Source: Devosia nitrariae (GTDB lineage: Bacteria; Pseudomonadota; Alphaproteobacteria; Rhizobiales; Devosiaceae). From it: a stretch of 64,000 bases of DNA. The notes below the pieces were generated by a model. The model was not told where the DNA came from. It was given only the letters and a program-made list of their open reading frames with translations, and searched no databases. Positions 24,293 through 34,015 of the stretch are shown here, piece by piece; position 1 is the first letter of the stretch, and each line of letters starts with the position of its first letter. A program made the position numbers and the translations under genes. The DNA lies in assembly GCF_030160115.1 (NCBI RefSeq), contig NZ_BSNS01000024.1:372001-436000 (forward strand). Reading direction: 5' to 3'.

Positions 24293-26398
24293 ATGGCAAA
24301 CATCAAGGTCGACGGCCAACTCATCGACGTGCCGGACTACTTCACCCTGATGCAGGCGGCCGAGGCCGCGGGCGCCGAGATTCCGCGCTTCTGCTACCAT
24401 GAGCGGCTATCGGTCGCCGGCAATTGCCGCATGTGCCTCGTCGAGGTCAAAGGTGGACCGCCGAAGCCGCAAGCAAGCTGCGCCATGTCGGTCAAGGACC
24501 TGCGTCCGGGCCCCAATGGCGAGCCGCCCGAGATGTTCACCAACACGCCGATGGTCAAGAAGGCCCGGGAAGGCGTGATGGAATTCCTTCTGATCAACCA
24601 CCCGCTCGATTGCCCGATTTGCGATCAGGGCGGCGAATGCGACCTGCAGGACCAGGCCATGGCCTATGGCGTCTCGGGTTCGCGCTATATCGAGAACAAG
24701 CGGGCGGTTGAAGACAAGTATCTCGGCCCATTGGTCAAGACCTCGATGAACCGTTGCATCCACTGCACGCGGTGCGTGCGGTTCACTACGGAAGTGGCCG
24801 GCATCTCGGAGATGGGGCTCGTCGGGCGCGGTGAGGATGCCGAGATCACCAGCTACCTGGAGCGTGCGCTCTCGAGCGAACTGCAGGGCAATGTCATCGA
24901 CCTTTGCCCGGTCGGAGCGCTGACCAGCAAGCCCTATGCTTTCCAGGCCCGGCCATGGGAGCTCAACAAGACGGAATCCATCGATGTTATGGACGCCGTC
25001 GGCTCCAACATCCGCGTCGATTCGCGTGGCCGTGAGGTGATGCGCTTCCTGCCGCGCGTCAGCGATGCGATCAACGAGGAGTGGATCTCCGACAAAACAC
25101 GGTTCGTCTGGGACGGCCTCAGGAGCCAGAGGCTCGACCGACCCTATGTCCGCAAGAACGGCAAACTGCAGGCTTCCACCTGGGAAGAAGCGTTCGCCGC
25201 GGTCGCCGCGCGGCTCAAGAAGGCCGGCAACAAGGTCGGCGCGATCGCCGGCGATCTTGCCGCCGTCGAGGAAATGTATGCTGCCAAGGCGCTGCTCGCT
25301 TCGCTGGGGTCGGGCATGACGGACGTGCGCCCACCGATGTCTGGTATCGATCCGACGATGCCGCGCTCCGCTTATGTCTTCAACCCGACCATTGCGGGGA
25401 TAGAGGAGGCGGATGCCATCCTGATCATTGGCGCCAATCCGCGCCTTGAGGCCTCGGTGCTCAATGCGCGTATCCGCAAGGCTTGGCGCGCCAGGAACCT
25501 GCCGATCGCCGTCATCGGCGAACGCATGGACCTGACCTATCCGTACGAATATCTGGGCGAAGGCTTTGAGACTCTGGCCGATCTGGCTGCCGGTAACGGC
25601 GCTTTCGCCGAGACCTTTAAGAAGGCCGAACGGCCGCTGATCATCGTCGGCGAGGGTGCGGTTTCGCACGCGACGCTGGGCAAGCAGGTTGGCCGCGACG
25701 TGATCGCGCTCGCCGCAAAGCTCGCAACCTCGGGCGACGCCATTGCCGAAGGCTGGAACGGTTTTGCCTTCCTCCACAACGCGGCGAGCCGCGTGGGCGG
25801 GCTCGACATCGGGTTCGTTCCGCATGACGGTGGCGTGTGCTCGGCAGACCAGATCGCACTCGCCGGCAAGGGCGAGCTTGACGTGCTGTTCCTGCTCGGT
25901 GCCGACGAACATGACATGTCGGCCATGGGCAAGGCCTTCGTCGTCTATATCGGTACGCATGGCGATGCCGGCGCCCATCGGGCCGATGTGATCCTGCCGG
26001 CTGCCGCCTATACCGAAAAGAGCGGCACCTACGTGAACACCGAGGGTCGGGTGCAGATGGCCGCCCGCGCCGTCTTTCCGCCGGGCGACGCCAAGGAGGA
26101 CTGGGCGATCATCCGGGCGCTGTCGGCCGTGATAGGGAAGCCGTTGCCGTTCAACTCGCTGGCGCAGCTGCGTGCGGCGATCTATGCCGAATTCCCGCAC
26201 CTTGCGCGGATCGACGCGATCGAGGCGGGCAAGGTTGCCGATGTCGCAAAGCTTGCCAGGGCCGCGACCAAGACCATTTCGGCGCCGTTCGCCTCGCCGG
26301 TCACCGATTTCTATCTGAGTAATCCGATTGCGCGCGCCTCGGCCATCATGGGCGAATGCGCGGCGCTGGCGGCCGGCCAGCGGCAAGCGGCGGAGTAG
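24293..26398 (+). CDS. nuoG: NADH-quinone oxidoreductase subunit G
   Basis: NuoG (75 kDa) holds the iron-sulfur chain N1b, N4 and N5 in the peripheral arm. The N-terminal [2Fe-2S] domain shows FCYHERLSVAGNCRMCLVEV. The histidine-liganded N5 site is HPLDCPICDQGGECDLQD (about 101-118), and the N4 site is NRCIHCTRCVRF with a distal CPVGALTSKP. The rest (about 220-700) is a molybdopterin-oxidoreductase-like domain without a cofactor, as in all NuoG. The extra N7 cysteine motif of some bacteria was not seen. It begins five bases after nuoF. Confidence 0.97.
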   Translation: MANIKVDGQLIDVPDYFTLMQAAEAAGAEIPRFCYHERLSVAGNCRMCLVEVKGGPPKPQASCAMSVKDLRPGPNGEPPEMFTNTPMVKKAREGVMEFLLINHPLDCPICDQGGECDLQDQAMAYGVSGSRYIENKRAVEDKYLGPLVKTSMNRCIHCTRCVRFTTEVAGISEMGLVGRGEDAEITSYLERALSSELQGNVIDLCPVGALTSKPYAFQARPWELNKTESIDVMDAVGSNIRVDSRGREVMRFLPRVSDAINEEWISDKTRFVWDGLRSQRLDRPYVRKNGKLQASTWEEAFAAVAARLKKAGNKVGAIAGDLAAVEEMYAAKALLASLGSGMTDVRPPMSGIDPTMPRSAYVFNPTIAGIEEADAILIIGANPRLEASVLNARIRKAWRARNLPIAVIGERMDLTYPYEYLGEGFETLADLAAGNGAFAETFKKAERPLIIVGEGAVSHATLGKQVGRDVIALAAKLATSGDAIAEGWNGFAFLHNAASRVGGLDIGFVPHDGGVCSADQIALAGKGELDVLFLLGADEHDMSAMGKAFVVYIGTHGDAGAHRADVILPAAAYTEKSGTYVNTEGRVQMAARAVFPPGDAKEDWAIIRALSAVIGKPLPFNSLAQLRAAIYAEFPHLARIDAIEAGKVADVAKLARAATKTISAPFASPVTDFYLSNPIARASAIMGECAALAAGQRQAAE

Positions 26399-26407
26399 GG
26401 GAGCGAC

Positions 26408-27505
26408 ATGGATTTCATACTCGCCGCGCTCGACTATCTGCTCGGCATCCCCGTCCTTGGCTGGGGCGAGCAGGTCGGCTTCGTCTACAAGGGGCTGCTG
26501 CTGCTCGTCTCGCTGCTGATCTTTACGGCCTTTATCCTGCTGGCTGACCGTAAGGTCTGGGCTGCCGTGCAAATCAGGCGCGGTCCGAACGTCGTCGGGG
26601 CGTTCGGCCTGCTGCAGTCGTTCGCCGACCTCCTGAAGTTCGTCTTCAAGGAGCCGATCATTCCGGCGGGCGCCGACAAGGCGGTGTTCCTCCTTGCCCC
26701 GCTGGTGACGGCGCTGCTGGCGCTATCGGCCTGGGTAGTCGTGCCGATCGATGCCGGATGGGCGCTCGCCGACATCAATGTCGGCATCCTCTACATCTTC
26801 GCCATTTCCTCGCTCGGGGTCTATGGCGTGATCATGGCCGGCTGGGCGTCGAATTCGAAATATCCGTTCCTTGGCGCGTTGCGCTCGGCCGCGCAGATGG
26901 TTTCCTACGAGGTCTCGATCGGCTTTGTCATCGTGACGGTCCTTCTTTGCGTCGGGTCGCTGAACCTGACCGACATCGTCATCGCCCAGCAGGAAATGGG
27001 CCTCGCCCATGCCATCGGCCTGCCGTGGCTGTCGTTCCTCAACTGGTTCTGGCTGCCGCTCTTTCCGATGTTCGTCATCTTCTTCATTTCGGCGCTGGCC
27101 GAGACGAACCGCCCGCCATTCGACCTGCCGGAAGGCGAATCCGAACTCGTTGCCGGGTTCATGGTCGAGTATTCTTCGACGCAGTACATGACGTTCATGC
27201 TGGGCGAGTACATCTCGATCCTGTTGATGTGCGCCTTGACCACCATCCTCTTCCTCGGCGGCTGGTCGTCGCCCATCGATCTGCCGCCCTTCACCTGGCT
27301 GCCGGGGGTGTTCTGGTTCGTCCTGAAGCTGTCTCTGGTCTTCTTCATGTTCGCCATGACCAAGGCCATCGTTCCCCGCTACCGCTACGATCAGCTCATG
27401 CGGCTCGGCTGGAAAGTCTTCCTGCCCATCTCGCTCTTCATGATCTTCGTGGTGGCATTCGTGCTCCAGTTCACTGGCTGGGGCTGGCACGGAGGAGTTG
27501 CCTGA
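26408..27505 (+). CDS. nuoH: NADH-quinone oxidoreductase subunit H
   Basis: NuoH is the eight-helix membrane subunit that, with NuoA, B, D and I, builds the quinone tunnel (E-channel). The RKVWAAVQIRRGPNVVGAFGLLQSFAD stretch in pieces (about 48-75) and AETNRPPFDLPEGESELVAGFMVEYSS, with its conserved glutamates and arginine, are the family signatures. The 365-residue length is as expected. Its stop overlaps the nuoI start by one base. Confidence 0.97.
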   Translation: MDFILAALDYLLGIPVLGWGEQVGFVYKGLLLLVSLLIFTAFILLADRKVWAAVQIRRGPNVVGAFGLLQSFADLLKFVFKEPIIPAGADKAVFLLAPLVTALLALSAWVVVPIDAGWALADINVGILYIFAISSLGVYGVIMAGWASNSKYPFLGALRSAAQMVSYEVSIGFVIVTVLLCVGSLNLTDIVIAQQEMGLAHAIGLPWLSFLNWFWLPLFPMFVIFFISALAETNRPPFDLPEGESELVAGFMVEYSSTQYMTFMLGEYISILLMCALTTILFLGGWSSPIDLPPFTWLPGVFWFVLKLSLVFFMFAMTKAIVPRYRYDQLMRLGWKVFLPISLFMIFVVAFVLQFTGWGWHGGVA

Positions 27506-27993
27506 TGCGTGCCGCTCAGTTCGTCAATTCGCTGCTCCTGAAGGAATTCGTTTCGGCCTTCTTCCTGGCCATGCGCTACTTCTTCAGCCCGAAGCCCACC
27601 ATCAACTATCCCTTCGAGAAGGGGCCGATCAGTCCGCGCTTCCGCGGCGAGCACGCGCTGCGCCGTTATCCCAATGGGGAAGAGCGCTGCATCGCCTGTA
27701 AGCTCTGTGAAGCGATCTGCCCGGCGCAGGCCATCACCATCGAGGCGGGGCCACGCCAGAACGACGGCACGCGCCGGACGGTGCGCTACGACATCGACAT
27801 GGTCAAATGCATCTATTGCGGCTTCTGCCAGGAAGCGTGCCCGGTCGATGCGATCGTCGAGGGCCCGAATTTCGAGTTCGCCACCGAGACCCGCGAGGAG
27901 CTCTATTTCAACAAAGACAAGCTGCTCGCCAACGGCGACCGCTGGGAGCGTGAGATCGCGGCGAACCTTGCCGCCGACGCGCCCTATCGCTGA
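27505..27993 (+). CDS. nuoI: NADH-quinone oxidoreductase subunit I
   Basis: NuoI (23 kDa) carries the two [4Fe-4S] clusters N6a and N6b. Two ferredoxin motifs are plain: CIACKLCEAICP (about 57-68) and CIYCGFCQEACP (about 96-107). The amphipathic N-terminal helix (LKEFVSAFFLAMRYFF) anchors it to the membrane. ATG 27505 overlaps the nuoH stop and gives 162 residues, the family's length. A longer upstream frame over nuoH is spurious. Confidence 0.97.
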   Translation: MRAAQFVNSLLLKEFVSAFFLAMRYFFSPKPTINYPFEKGPISPRFRGEHALRRYPNGEERCIACKLCEAICPAQAITIEAGPRQNDGTRRTVRYDIDMVKCIYCGFCQEACPVDAIVEGPNFEFATETREELYFNKDKLLANGDRWEREIAANLAADAPYR

Positions 27994-28003
27994 GAGGGAG
28001 AGG

Positions 28004-28612
28004 ATGACCCTTCCACTGTTCTTTTTCTATGTGTTCTCGATCGTGGCTGTCGCGTCGGCGCTGATGGTGATCGCCTCGCGCAATCCGGTGCACTCGGTCC
28101 TGTTCCTGATCCTCTGCTTCGTGAATGCGGCCGCGCTGTTTCTTCTGGCCGGCGCAGAATTCCTGGCGCTGATCCTGGTCGTCGTCTATGTCGGCGCGGT
28201 CGCGGTGCTCTTCCTTTTCGTCGTCATGATGCTCGACGTCGACTTCGCCGAGATGCGACAGGGTATGCTGCAGTATGCGCCGGTCGGCGTGCTGGTGGGG
28301 GTGATCCTGCTGCTCGAGCTGCTGTTGGTCGCAGGCAGCTTTGCGGTTTCGCCCGAGGTCACCGGCGGGGCGGTTGTGCCCATCGAGAGCGGCATCGAGA
28401 ATACGCGCGCGCTGGGTCGGATCATCTATACGCAATACGTCTACCTCTTCCAGGCGGCCGGTCTCGTGCTGCTGGTCGCCATGATCGGTGCGATCGTCCT
28501 GACGCTGCGCCACAAGGCGGGAGTCAAGCGCCAGGATCCTGCCGTTCAGGTCGGGCGTAAGAGGAGCGAGACCTTGCAGGTGGTCAAGGTCAAGAGCGGG
28601 CAAGGGCTTTAA
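28004..28612 (+). CDS. nuoJ: NADH-quinone oxidoreductase subunit J
   Basis: NuoJ is a five-helix membrane subunit between NuoH and the antiporter-like subunits; its third helix has the pi-bulge that changes conformation in turnover. FLALILVVVYVGAVAVLFLFVVMM is that conserved helix. The 202-residue length and the C-terminal QAAGLVLLVAMIGAIVLTLR are typical. GAGAGG precedes ATG 28004. An upstream frame running in from nuoI is a shadow. Confidence 0.96.
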   Translation: MTLPLFFFYVFSIVAVASALMVIASRNPVHSVLFLILCFVNAAALFLLAGAEFLALILVVVYVGAVAVLFLFVVMMLDVDFAEMRQGMLQYAPVGVLVGVILLLELLLVAGSFAVSPEVTGGAVVPIESGIENTRALGRIIYTQYVYLFQAAGLVLLVAMIGAIVLTLRHKAGVKRQDPAVQVGRKRSETLQVVKVKSGQGL

Positions 28613-28625
28613 GAGGAGAATGCAA

Positions 28626-28940
28626 ATGGGCTTGGGTATCGGGCTCGGTCACTATCTGAGCGTGGCGGCAATCCTCTTCACGCTTGGCGTTTTCGGGATC
28701 TTCCTCAATCGCAAGAACGTCATCATCATCCTGATGTCGGTCGAGCTGATCCTGTTGTCGGTCAACCTCAATTTCGTGGCGTTCTCGGCCGAGCTAGGCG
28801 ACCTGCAGGGGCAGGTGTTCGCCCTGATGATCCTGACGGTCGCGGCGGCGGAAGCGGCGATCGGCCTTGCGATTCTCGTGATCTTCTACCGCAACCGCGG
28901 CTCCATCGCGGTCGACGACATCAACATGATGAAGGGCTAG
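28626..28940 (+). CDS. nuoK: NADH-quinone oxidoreductase subunit K
   Basis: NuoK is a three-helix, MrpC-like subunit with two membrane glutamates in the proton path. ATG 28626 is chosen over ATG 28620 because AGGAG (28614-28618) then has a seven-base spacing rather than one; this gives 104 residues. The glutamates are visible in MSVELILLSVNLNFVAFS and MILTVAAAEAAIGLAILV. GIFLNRKNVIIILMSVELIL is the diagnostic loop and helix. Confidence 0.96.
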   Translation: MGLGIGLGHYLSVAAILFTLGVFGIFLNRKNVIIILMSVELILLSVNLNFVAFSAELGDLQGQVFALMILTVAAAEAAIGLAILVIFYRNRGSIAVDDINMMKG

Positions 28941-28950
28941 GGCGCTCGCC

Positions 28951-31044
28951 ATGATTCAAGCGATTGTCTTTCTGCCCCTCATCGGGGCGCTCGTTGCAGG
29001 CCTGCTCGGCCGTACCCTCGGGCACCGCAACAGCGAATACCTGACGACGGGAGTGCTGCTCGTTTCGGCGGTGCTTTCCTGGATTGTCTTCATCCCGGTC
29101 GCCTTTGGCGACGGGCTTGTCGGCGCGGTCGTCGACGAGATCAACCATGGTGCCGTGCTCAAGATCGAGGTGATGCGCTGGGTGCAGGTCGGGGATATGG
29201 ACCTGCGGTGGATCCTGCGCGTCGACACTCTGACGGCCGTCATGCTCGTCGTCGTCACAACCGTCTCGAGCCTCGTGCACGTCTATTCCATCGGCTACAT
29301 GGCCGAGGATCCGCACCGCAGCCGGTTCTTTGCCTATCTCTCGCTCTTCACCTTCGCCATGCTGATGCTGGTGACTGCCGACAACTTCCTGCAGATGTTC
29401 TTCGGCTGGGAGGGCGTGGGCCTGGCGTCCTACCTCCTCATCGGTTTCTGGTACACGCGCCCGTCGGCCAATGCGGCCGCCATCAAGGCCTTCGTCGTCA
29501 ACCGTGTCGGCGACTTCGGCTTTGCCCTCGGCATCTTTGCCGCCTTCATGGTGCTGGGCCACATCGATTTCGACGGCGCCTTCCATGCGGCGCCGGAAGC
29601 GGCGGACGCAACGATCCGGTTCCTGTCGTGGGACTTCCACGCCATGACGGTCGTCTGCCTGCTGCTGTTCATGGGCGCCATGGGCAAGTCGGCACAGTTC
29701 CTGCTCCATACCTGGTTGCCGGACGCCATGGAGGGCCCGACGCCGGTCTCGGCGCTCATCCATGCGGCAACGATGGTCACCGCCGGCGTCTTCATGGTGG
29801 CACGCCTCTCGCCGCTGTTCGAAACGTCGCCAGCGGCGCTGATGGTCGTCATCGCCATCGGTGCGATCACTGCGTTCTTTGCCGCGACCGTTGGCCTCGT
29901 TCAGAACGACATCAAGCGCGTCATCGCCTATTCGACCTGTTCCCAGCTCGGTTACATGTTCGTCGGGCTCGGCGTCGGAGCCTATTCGGCCGGCATCTTC
30001 CACCTCTTCACCCACGCCTTCTTCAAGGCGCTGCTGTTCCTCGGTGCCGGCTCGGTGATCCACGCGATGCACCATGAGCAGGATATGCGGAACATGGGGG
30101 GATTGAGGACCAAGATCCCAGTCACCTATTGGTTGATGATGATCGGCACGCTGGCGCTGACCGGTGTCGGCATTCCGGGGACCAACTTCGGCTTTGCCGG
30201 ATTCTTCTCCAAGGACGCGATCATCGAGAGCGCCTATGCCTATGGCGGCACGCTCGGGTCCTTCGCGTTCTGGCTCCTGGTCATCGCCGCGCTGATGACG
30301 AGCTTCTATTCATGGCGGCTCGTCCATCTCACCTTCCACGGCTCACCGCGCGATCGGCTGCATGGACATTCCGCCCATCCTGATCCGGCGCATGCGGCGG
30401 TCGAGACGCATCACGAGCCGATCGACGACAGCAACGCCGACGACCACGGCGATCACCACGGCAGCGCGCACGAGAATGCGCACGAGTCGCCCAACGTCAT
30501 GCTGATTCCGCTCTACGTCCTGGCCGCCGGCGCGGTGCTCTCGGGTGTCGTCTTCTACGGCATGTTCTTCCATGATGTGGAGCACATCGAGCACTTCTTC
30601 GCTGGCTCGATCTTTGTCGATCACGAGCTCATCGAGGCGGCGCATGGTGTGCCCCTCTGGGTCAAGTTGTCGGCCACCGTCGCCATGCTGATCGGGTTCG
30701 TCACCGCCTGGTACATGTATATCCGCGATCCGGAGACGCCGGCGCGTCTGGCCGAACGCAATCCCGGGCTCTACAAGTTCCTCCTCAACAAGTGGTACTT
30801 CGACGAGCTCCACGACACGATCTTCGTCAAGCCGGCCCTTTGGATCGGTCGCGCCTTCTGGCGCGGGTTCGATGACTGGCTGATCGACGGCAAGATTACC
30901 GAAGGTCTCGGCCGGCGGGTGCAGAACGTCACGTCCTGGGTGGTCAGGCTCCAGTCCGGCTATCTCTATCACTATGCCTTCGCCATGCTGATCGGCGTTG
31001 CGGCCATCCTCACCTGGGCGATCACCGCCGGGGGACTGCTTTGA
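28951..31044 (+). CDS. nuoL: NADH-quinone oxidoreductase subunit L
   Basis: NuoL is the distal antiporter-like subunit with a long lateral helix. Key motifs are FFGWEGVGLASYLLIGFW with the TM5 glutamate, MGKSAQFLLHTWLPDAMEGPTPVSALIHAATMVTAG in pieces, and the LPDAMEGP loop before TM8. The 697-residue length is slightly above the E. coli form. The surplus is largely a His/Asp-rich loop at about residues 465-515 (HGHSAHPDPAHAAVETHHEP, then DDHGDHHGSAHENAH) between two C-terminal helices. Its stop overlaps the nuoM start. Confidence 0.97.
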   Translation: MIQAIVFLPLIGALVAGLLGRTLGHRNSEYLTTGVLLVSAVLSWIVFIPVAFGDGLVGAVVDEINHGAVLKIEVMRWVQVGDMDLRWILRVDTLTAVMLVVVTTVSSLVHVYSIGYMAEDPHRSRFFAYLSLFTFAMLMLVTADNFLQMFFGWEGVGLASYLLIGFWYTRPSANAAAIKAFVVNRVGDFGFALGIFAAFMVLGHIDFDGAFHAAPEAADATIRFLSWDFHAMTVVCLLLFMGAMGKSAQFLLHTWLPDAMEGPTPVSALIHAATMVTAGVFMVARLSPLFETSPAALMVVIAIGAITAFFAATVGLVQNDIKRVIAYSTCSQLGYMFVGLGVGAYSAGIFHLFTHAFFKALLFLGAGSVIHAMHHEQDMRNMGGLRTKIPVTYWLMMIGTLALTGVGIPGTNFGFAGFFSKDAIIESAYAYGGTLGSFAFWLLVIAALMTSFYSWRLVHLTFHGSPRDRLHGHSAHPDPAHAAVETHHEPIDDSNADDHGDHHGSAHENAHESPNVMLIPLYVLAAGAVLSGVVFYGMFFHDVEHIEHFFAGSIFVDHELIEAAHGVPLWVKLSATVAMLIGFVTAWYMYIRDPETPARLAERNPGLYKFLLNKWYFDELHDTIFVKPALWIGRAFWRGFDDWLIDGKITEGLGRRVQNVTSWVVRLQSGYLYHYAFAMLIGVAAILTWAITAGGLL

Positions 31045-32561
31045 TGACCTTTGAGACTTCGATTCTTTCCATTCTCACCTTCCTGCCGCTCTTCGGGGCG
31101 GCGGCCATCCTTCTGGTTCCGGGACGCGATGCGGCCTCGTTCAACCTGGTGCGCTGGATCGCGCTGGTGACGACGCTCATCACCTTCGCGCTTTCGCTCG
31201 TCATGTGGGCGGCGTTCGATCCGGGGCACGCCGGATTCCAGTTCGTGGTCGATTCCCCGTGGATCGGCGATAGCATCGGTTATCGGGTCGGCGTCGATGG
31301 CATTTCGGTGCTGTTCGTCGTGCTCTCGGCGCTGCTGATGCCCATCGTCGTGCTCTCGAGCTGGGATTCGGTCGAGCAGCGCGTCAAGGCGTACATGGTG
31401 GTATTCCTGGTGCTCGAGACGCTGATGATCGGCGTCTTCGTCACGCTCGACCTCGCCATGTTCTACGTCTTCTTCGAAGGCACGCTGCTGCCGATGTTCC
31501 TCATCATCGGCATCTGGGGTGGCAAGCGCCGCATCCAGGCGAGCTACAAGTTCTTCTTTTATACGTTCGTCGGCTCGGTCCTGATGCTGCTGGCCATGAT
31601 GGCCATGTTCTGGAACGCGGGCACTTCCGACATCGTCCGGCTGCTCAACCACCCGTTCCCGCCCGACATGCAGGTCTGGTTGTGGCTGGCGTTCTTTGCC
31701 TCCTTCGCGGTCAAGATGCCGATGTGGCCGTTCCACCGCTGGCTGCCGGAAGCGCACGTCGAGGCGCCGACCGCCGGCTCGGTGATCCTGGCGGCGATCC
31801 TCCTGAAGCTCGGCGGATATGGTTTCCTGCGCTTCTCGCTACCGATGTTCCCGGATGCCTCCGCCCAGTTCGCCAACTTCGTGTTCGTTCTGTCGGTGTG
31901 CGCCATCATCATCACCTCGCTGGTGGCGCTGGTGCAGGAAGACATCAAGAAGCTGATCGCCTACTCATCGGTGGCCCATATGGGGTTCGTCACCATGGGG
32001 ATCTTTGCGGGCAATGCGCTCGGCATCCAGGGCGCGATGTTTCAGATGATCTCGCACGGCCTCGTTTCGGGCGCGCTGTTCCTCAGCGTCGGCGTCGTTT
32101 ACGACCGCATGCACACGCGTGACATCGCCGCCTATGGTGGGCTCGTCGAGCGCATGCCGCGCTATGCCTTCGCCTTCATGATCTTCACCATGGCCAATGT
32201 GGGCCTGCCGGGCACGTCTGGATTCGTCGGTGAGTTCCTGACCATGCTCGGCGTCTTCCAGGTCAATACCTGGGTGGCGTTCGGCGCGGCCTTCGGCGTC
32301 ATCTTCTCGGCGGCTTACGCGCTCTGGCTCTACCGCCGGGTCATCTTCGGTGCCCTGACCAAAGAATCGCTGAAGGGCATTCTCGATCTCTCCTTCAAGG
32401 AGAAGGTGGTGCTCTATCCGCTGATCGTGATGATCATCGTCTTCGGCTTCTATCCGGCGCCCATTCTCGATACGACCGCAGGCGCGGTCGATGCGCTCGT
32501 CGCTCATTATTCCTCCGCTGTCGGGCTCCCTGCCGAGCCGATGGTCGCGGTCGCCCACTAG
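31044..32561 (+). CDS. nuoM: NADH-quinone oxidoreductase subunit M
   Basis: NuoM is the second antiporter-like proton-pumping subunit (fourteen helices). ATG 31044 overlaps the nuoL stop (TGATG) and gives 505 residues. FYVFFEGTLLPMFLIIGIWG carries the essential TM5 glutamate. KMPMWPFHRWLPEAHVEAPT and the KLIAYSSVAHMGFV loop are the conserved lysine and histidine regions. Length and order are normal. Confidence 0.97.
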   Translation: MTFETSILSILTFLPLFGAAAILLVPGRDAASFNLVRWIALVTTLITFALSLVMWAAFDPGHAGFQFVVDSPWIGDSIGYRVGVDGISVLFVVLSALLMPIVVLSSWDSVEQRVKAYMVVFLVLETLMIGVFVTLDLAMFYVFFEGTLLPMFLIIGIWGGKRRIQASYKFFFYTFVGSVLMLLAMMAMFWNAGTSDIVRLLNHPFPPDMQVWLWLAFFASFAVKMPMWPFHRWLPEAHVEAPTAGSVILAAILLKLGGYGFLRFSLPMFPDASAQFANFVFVLSVCAIIITSLVALVQEDIKKLIAYSSVAHMGFVTMGIFAGNALGIQGAMFQMISHGLVSGALFLSVGVVYDRMHTRDIAAYGGLVERMPRYAFAFMIFTMANVGLPGTSGFVGEFLTMLGVFQVNTWVAFGAAFGVIFSAAYALWLYRRVIFGALTKESLKGILDLSFKEKVVLYPLIVMIIVFGFYPAPILDTTAGAVDALVAHYSSAVGLPAEPMVAVAH

Positions 32562-32569
32562 GAGTTGCC

Positions 32570-34015
32570 ATGAACTCGGACATCACCAGCCTGGCGAGCC
32601 TGGCTCCAGCCTATCCCGAGATCTTCCTGGTGCTGGCGGCACTAGCGCTGCTCGTCGCCGGCGTCGTTCTCAACAAGGAGCGTTCAGTCGTTGTTACGGT
32701 CGGGGCCATTGCGGCGCTGGTCGTCGCAGGACTGCTCGTCATCTTCCAGTCGCCGGACGGCGTGCTGTTCAACGGCGTTTTCATCTCCGACAGTTTCTCG
32801 CGCTACATGAAGGCGCTGATCGTCGGGGGCTCGGCATTCGCGCTCGTTCTTTCCTATTCGAACGCGACCGAGAACGGTGTGCACAAGTTCGAATATGCGG
32901 TCCTGGTGCTGACGGCCACGCTCGGCATGATGACCATGGTTTCAGCCAACGACCTGATGAGCGTCTATGTGGGCCTCGAGCTGCAGTCGCTCTCGCTTTA
33001 TGTGGTGGCGGCGATCAAGCGCGACAGCGTCAAGGCGACGGAGGCGGGCCTTAAATATTTCGTTCTCGGCGCGCTCTCGTCGGGGATGCTGCTCTATGGC
33101 GCTTCGCTGGTCTATGGATTCACCGGCCACACCAATTTGCAGGAAATCGTGCTGGCAATCGCCACGGAGGGCCGCTCGATCGGGCTCATCTTCGGCATCG
33201 TGTTCCTGCTTGCCGGCCTTGCCTTCAAGATCTCGGCGGTTCCGTTCCACATGTGGACGCCCGATGTCTATGAAGGCGCGCCGACGCCGGTGACGGCATT
33301 CTTTGCCACCGCGCCCAAGGTCGCGGCGATGGCATTGCTGGTGCGTATCGTCATGGACACGTTCGAGCCGATCACGCGTGACTGGCAGCAGATCATCATC
33401 TTCCTCTCGATCGCCTCGATGGTGCTCGCCGCCTTCGCCGCCATCGGGCAGCGGTCGATCAAGCGCCTCATAGCCTATTCCTCGATCGGTCACGTGGGCT
33501 TCGCACTCGTCGGGCTCTCCTCGGGCACGCAGGTTGGCGTCGAGGGCGTTGCCATCTACATGGCCATCTACATCACCATGACCGTGGGGCTCTTTGCCTG
33601 CGTCCTGTCGGTGCGCACGGCCGACGGCTATGTCGAGAACATCGACGAGATGGCAGGTCTCTCCAGGGAGCGACCGTTCGTTGCCGCCGTCATGGCCATC
33701 CTGATGTTCTCGCTGATCGGCCTGCCGCCGCTCGCTGGGTTCTTTGCCAAGTGGCATGTGTTCTTGGCCGCCATAGAAGCGCAGCTTTTCGTCTTGGCGG
33801 TCATCGGCGTCCTCGCTTCGGCGGTCTCGGCTTTCTACTATCTCCGGGTGGTCAAGGTCATGTATTTCGACGAGCCGGTCGCTCGCTTCGAGGCGGTGCC
33901 ACGCGAGCTCAACGTCATCATGGCGATCACCGGCTTTCTGATGATCGCCTATTACTTCACGGTTGGCAGTCCGTTGGCGAGCCTTGCGCACACGGCTGCA
34001 GGAAGTCTGCTCTAG
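32570..34015 (+). CDS. nuoN: NADH-quinone oxidoreductase subunit N
   Basis: NuoN is the third antiporter-like subunit and the last gene of the complex I set. VYVGLELQSLSLYVVAAIKR carries the TM5 glutamate, FKISAVPFHMWTPDVYEGAPTPV the TM7 lysine region, and KRLIAYSSIGHVGFAL the central lysine loop. The length of 481 is typical. AGGAGT precedes the start. The next gene, birA, begins directly after the stop, so the operon continues. Confidence 0.97.
   Translation: MNSDITSLASLAPAYPEIFLVLAALALLVAGVVLNKERSVVVTVGAIAALVVAGLLVIFQSPDGVLFNGVFISDSFSRYMKALIVGGSAFALVLSYSNATENGVHKFEYAVLVLTATLGMMTMVSANDLMSVYVGLELQSLSLYVVAAIKRDSVKATEAGLKYFVLGALSSGMLLYGASLVYGFTGHTNLQEIVLAIATEGRSIGLIFGIVFLLAGLAFKISAVPFHMWTPDVYEGAPTPVTAFFATAPKVAAMALLVRIVMDTFEPITRDWQQIIIFLSIASMVLAAFAAIGQRSIKRLIAYSSIGHVGFALVGLSSGTQVGVEGVAIYMAIYITMTVGLFACVLSVRTADGYVENIDEMAGLSRERPFVAAVMAILMFSLIGLPPLAGFFAKWHVFLAAIEAQLFVLAVIGVLASAVSAFYYLRVVKVMYFDEPVARFEAVPRELNVIMAITGFLMIAYYFTVGSPLASLAHTAAGSLL

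Noticed and set aside
24407..26572. A 721-residue minus-strand frame opposite nuoG.
   Set aside because: An antisense shadow produced by high-GC codon bias; nuoG on the plus strand is unmistakable.
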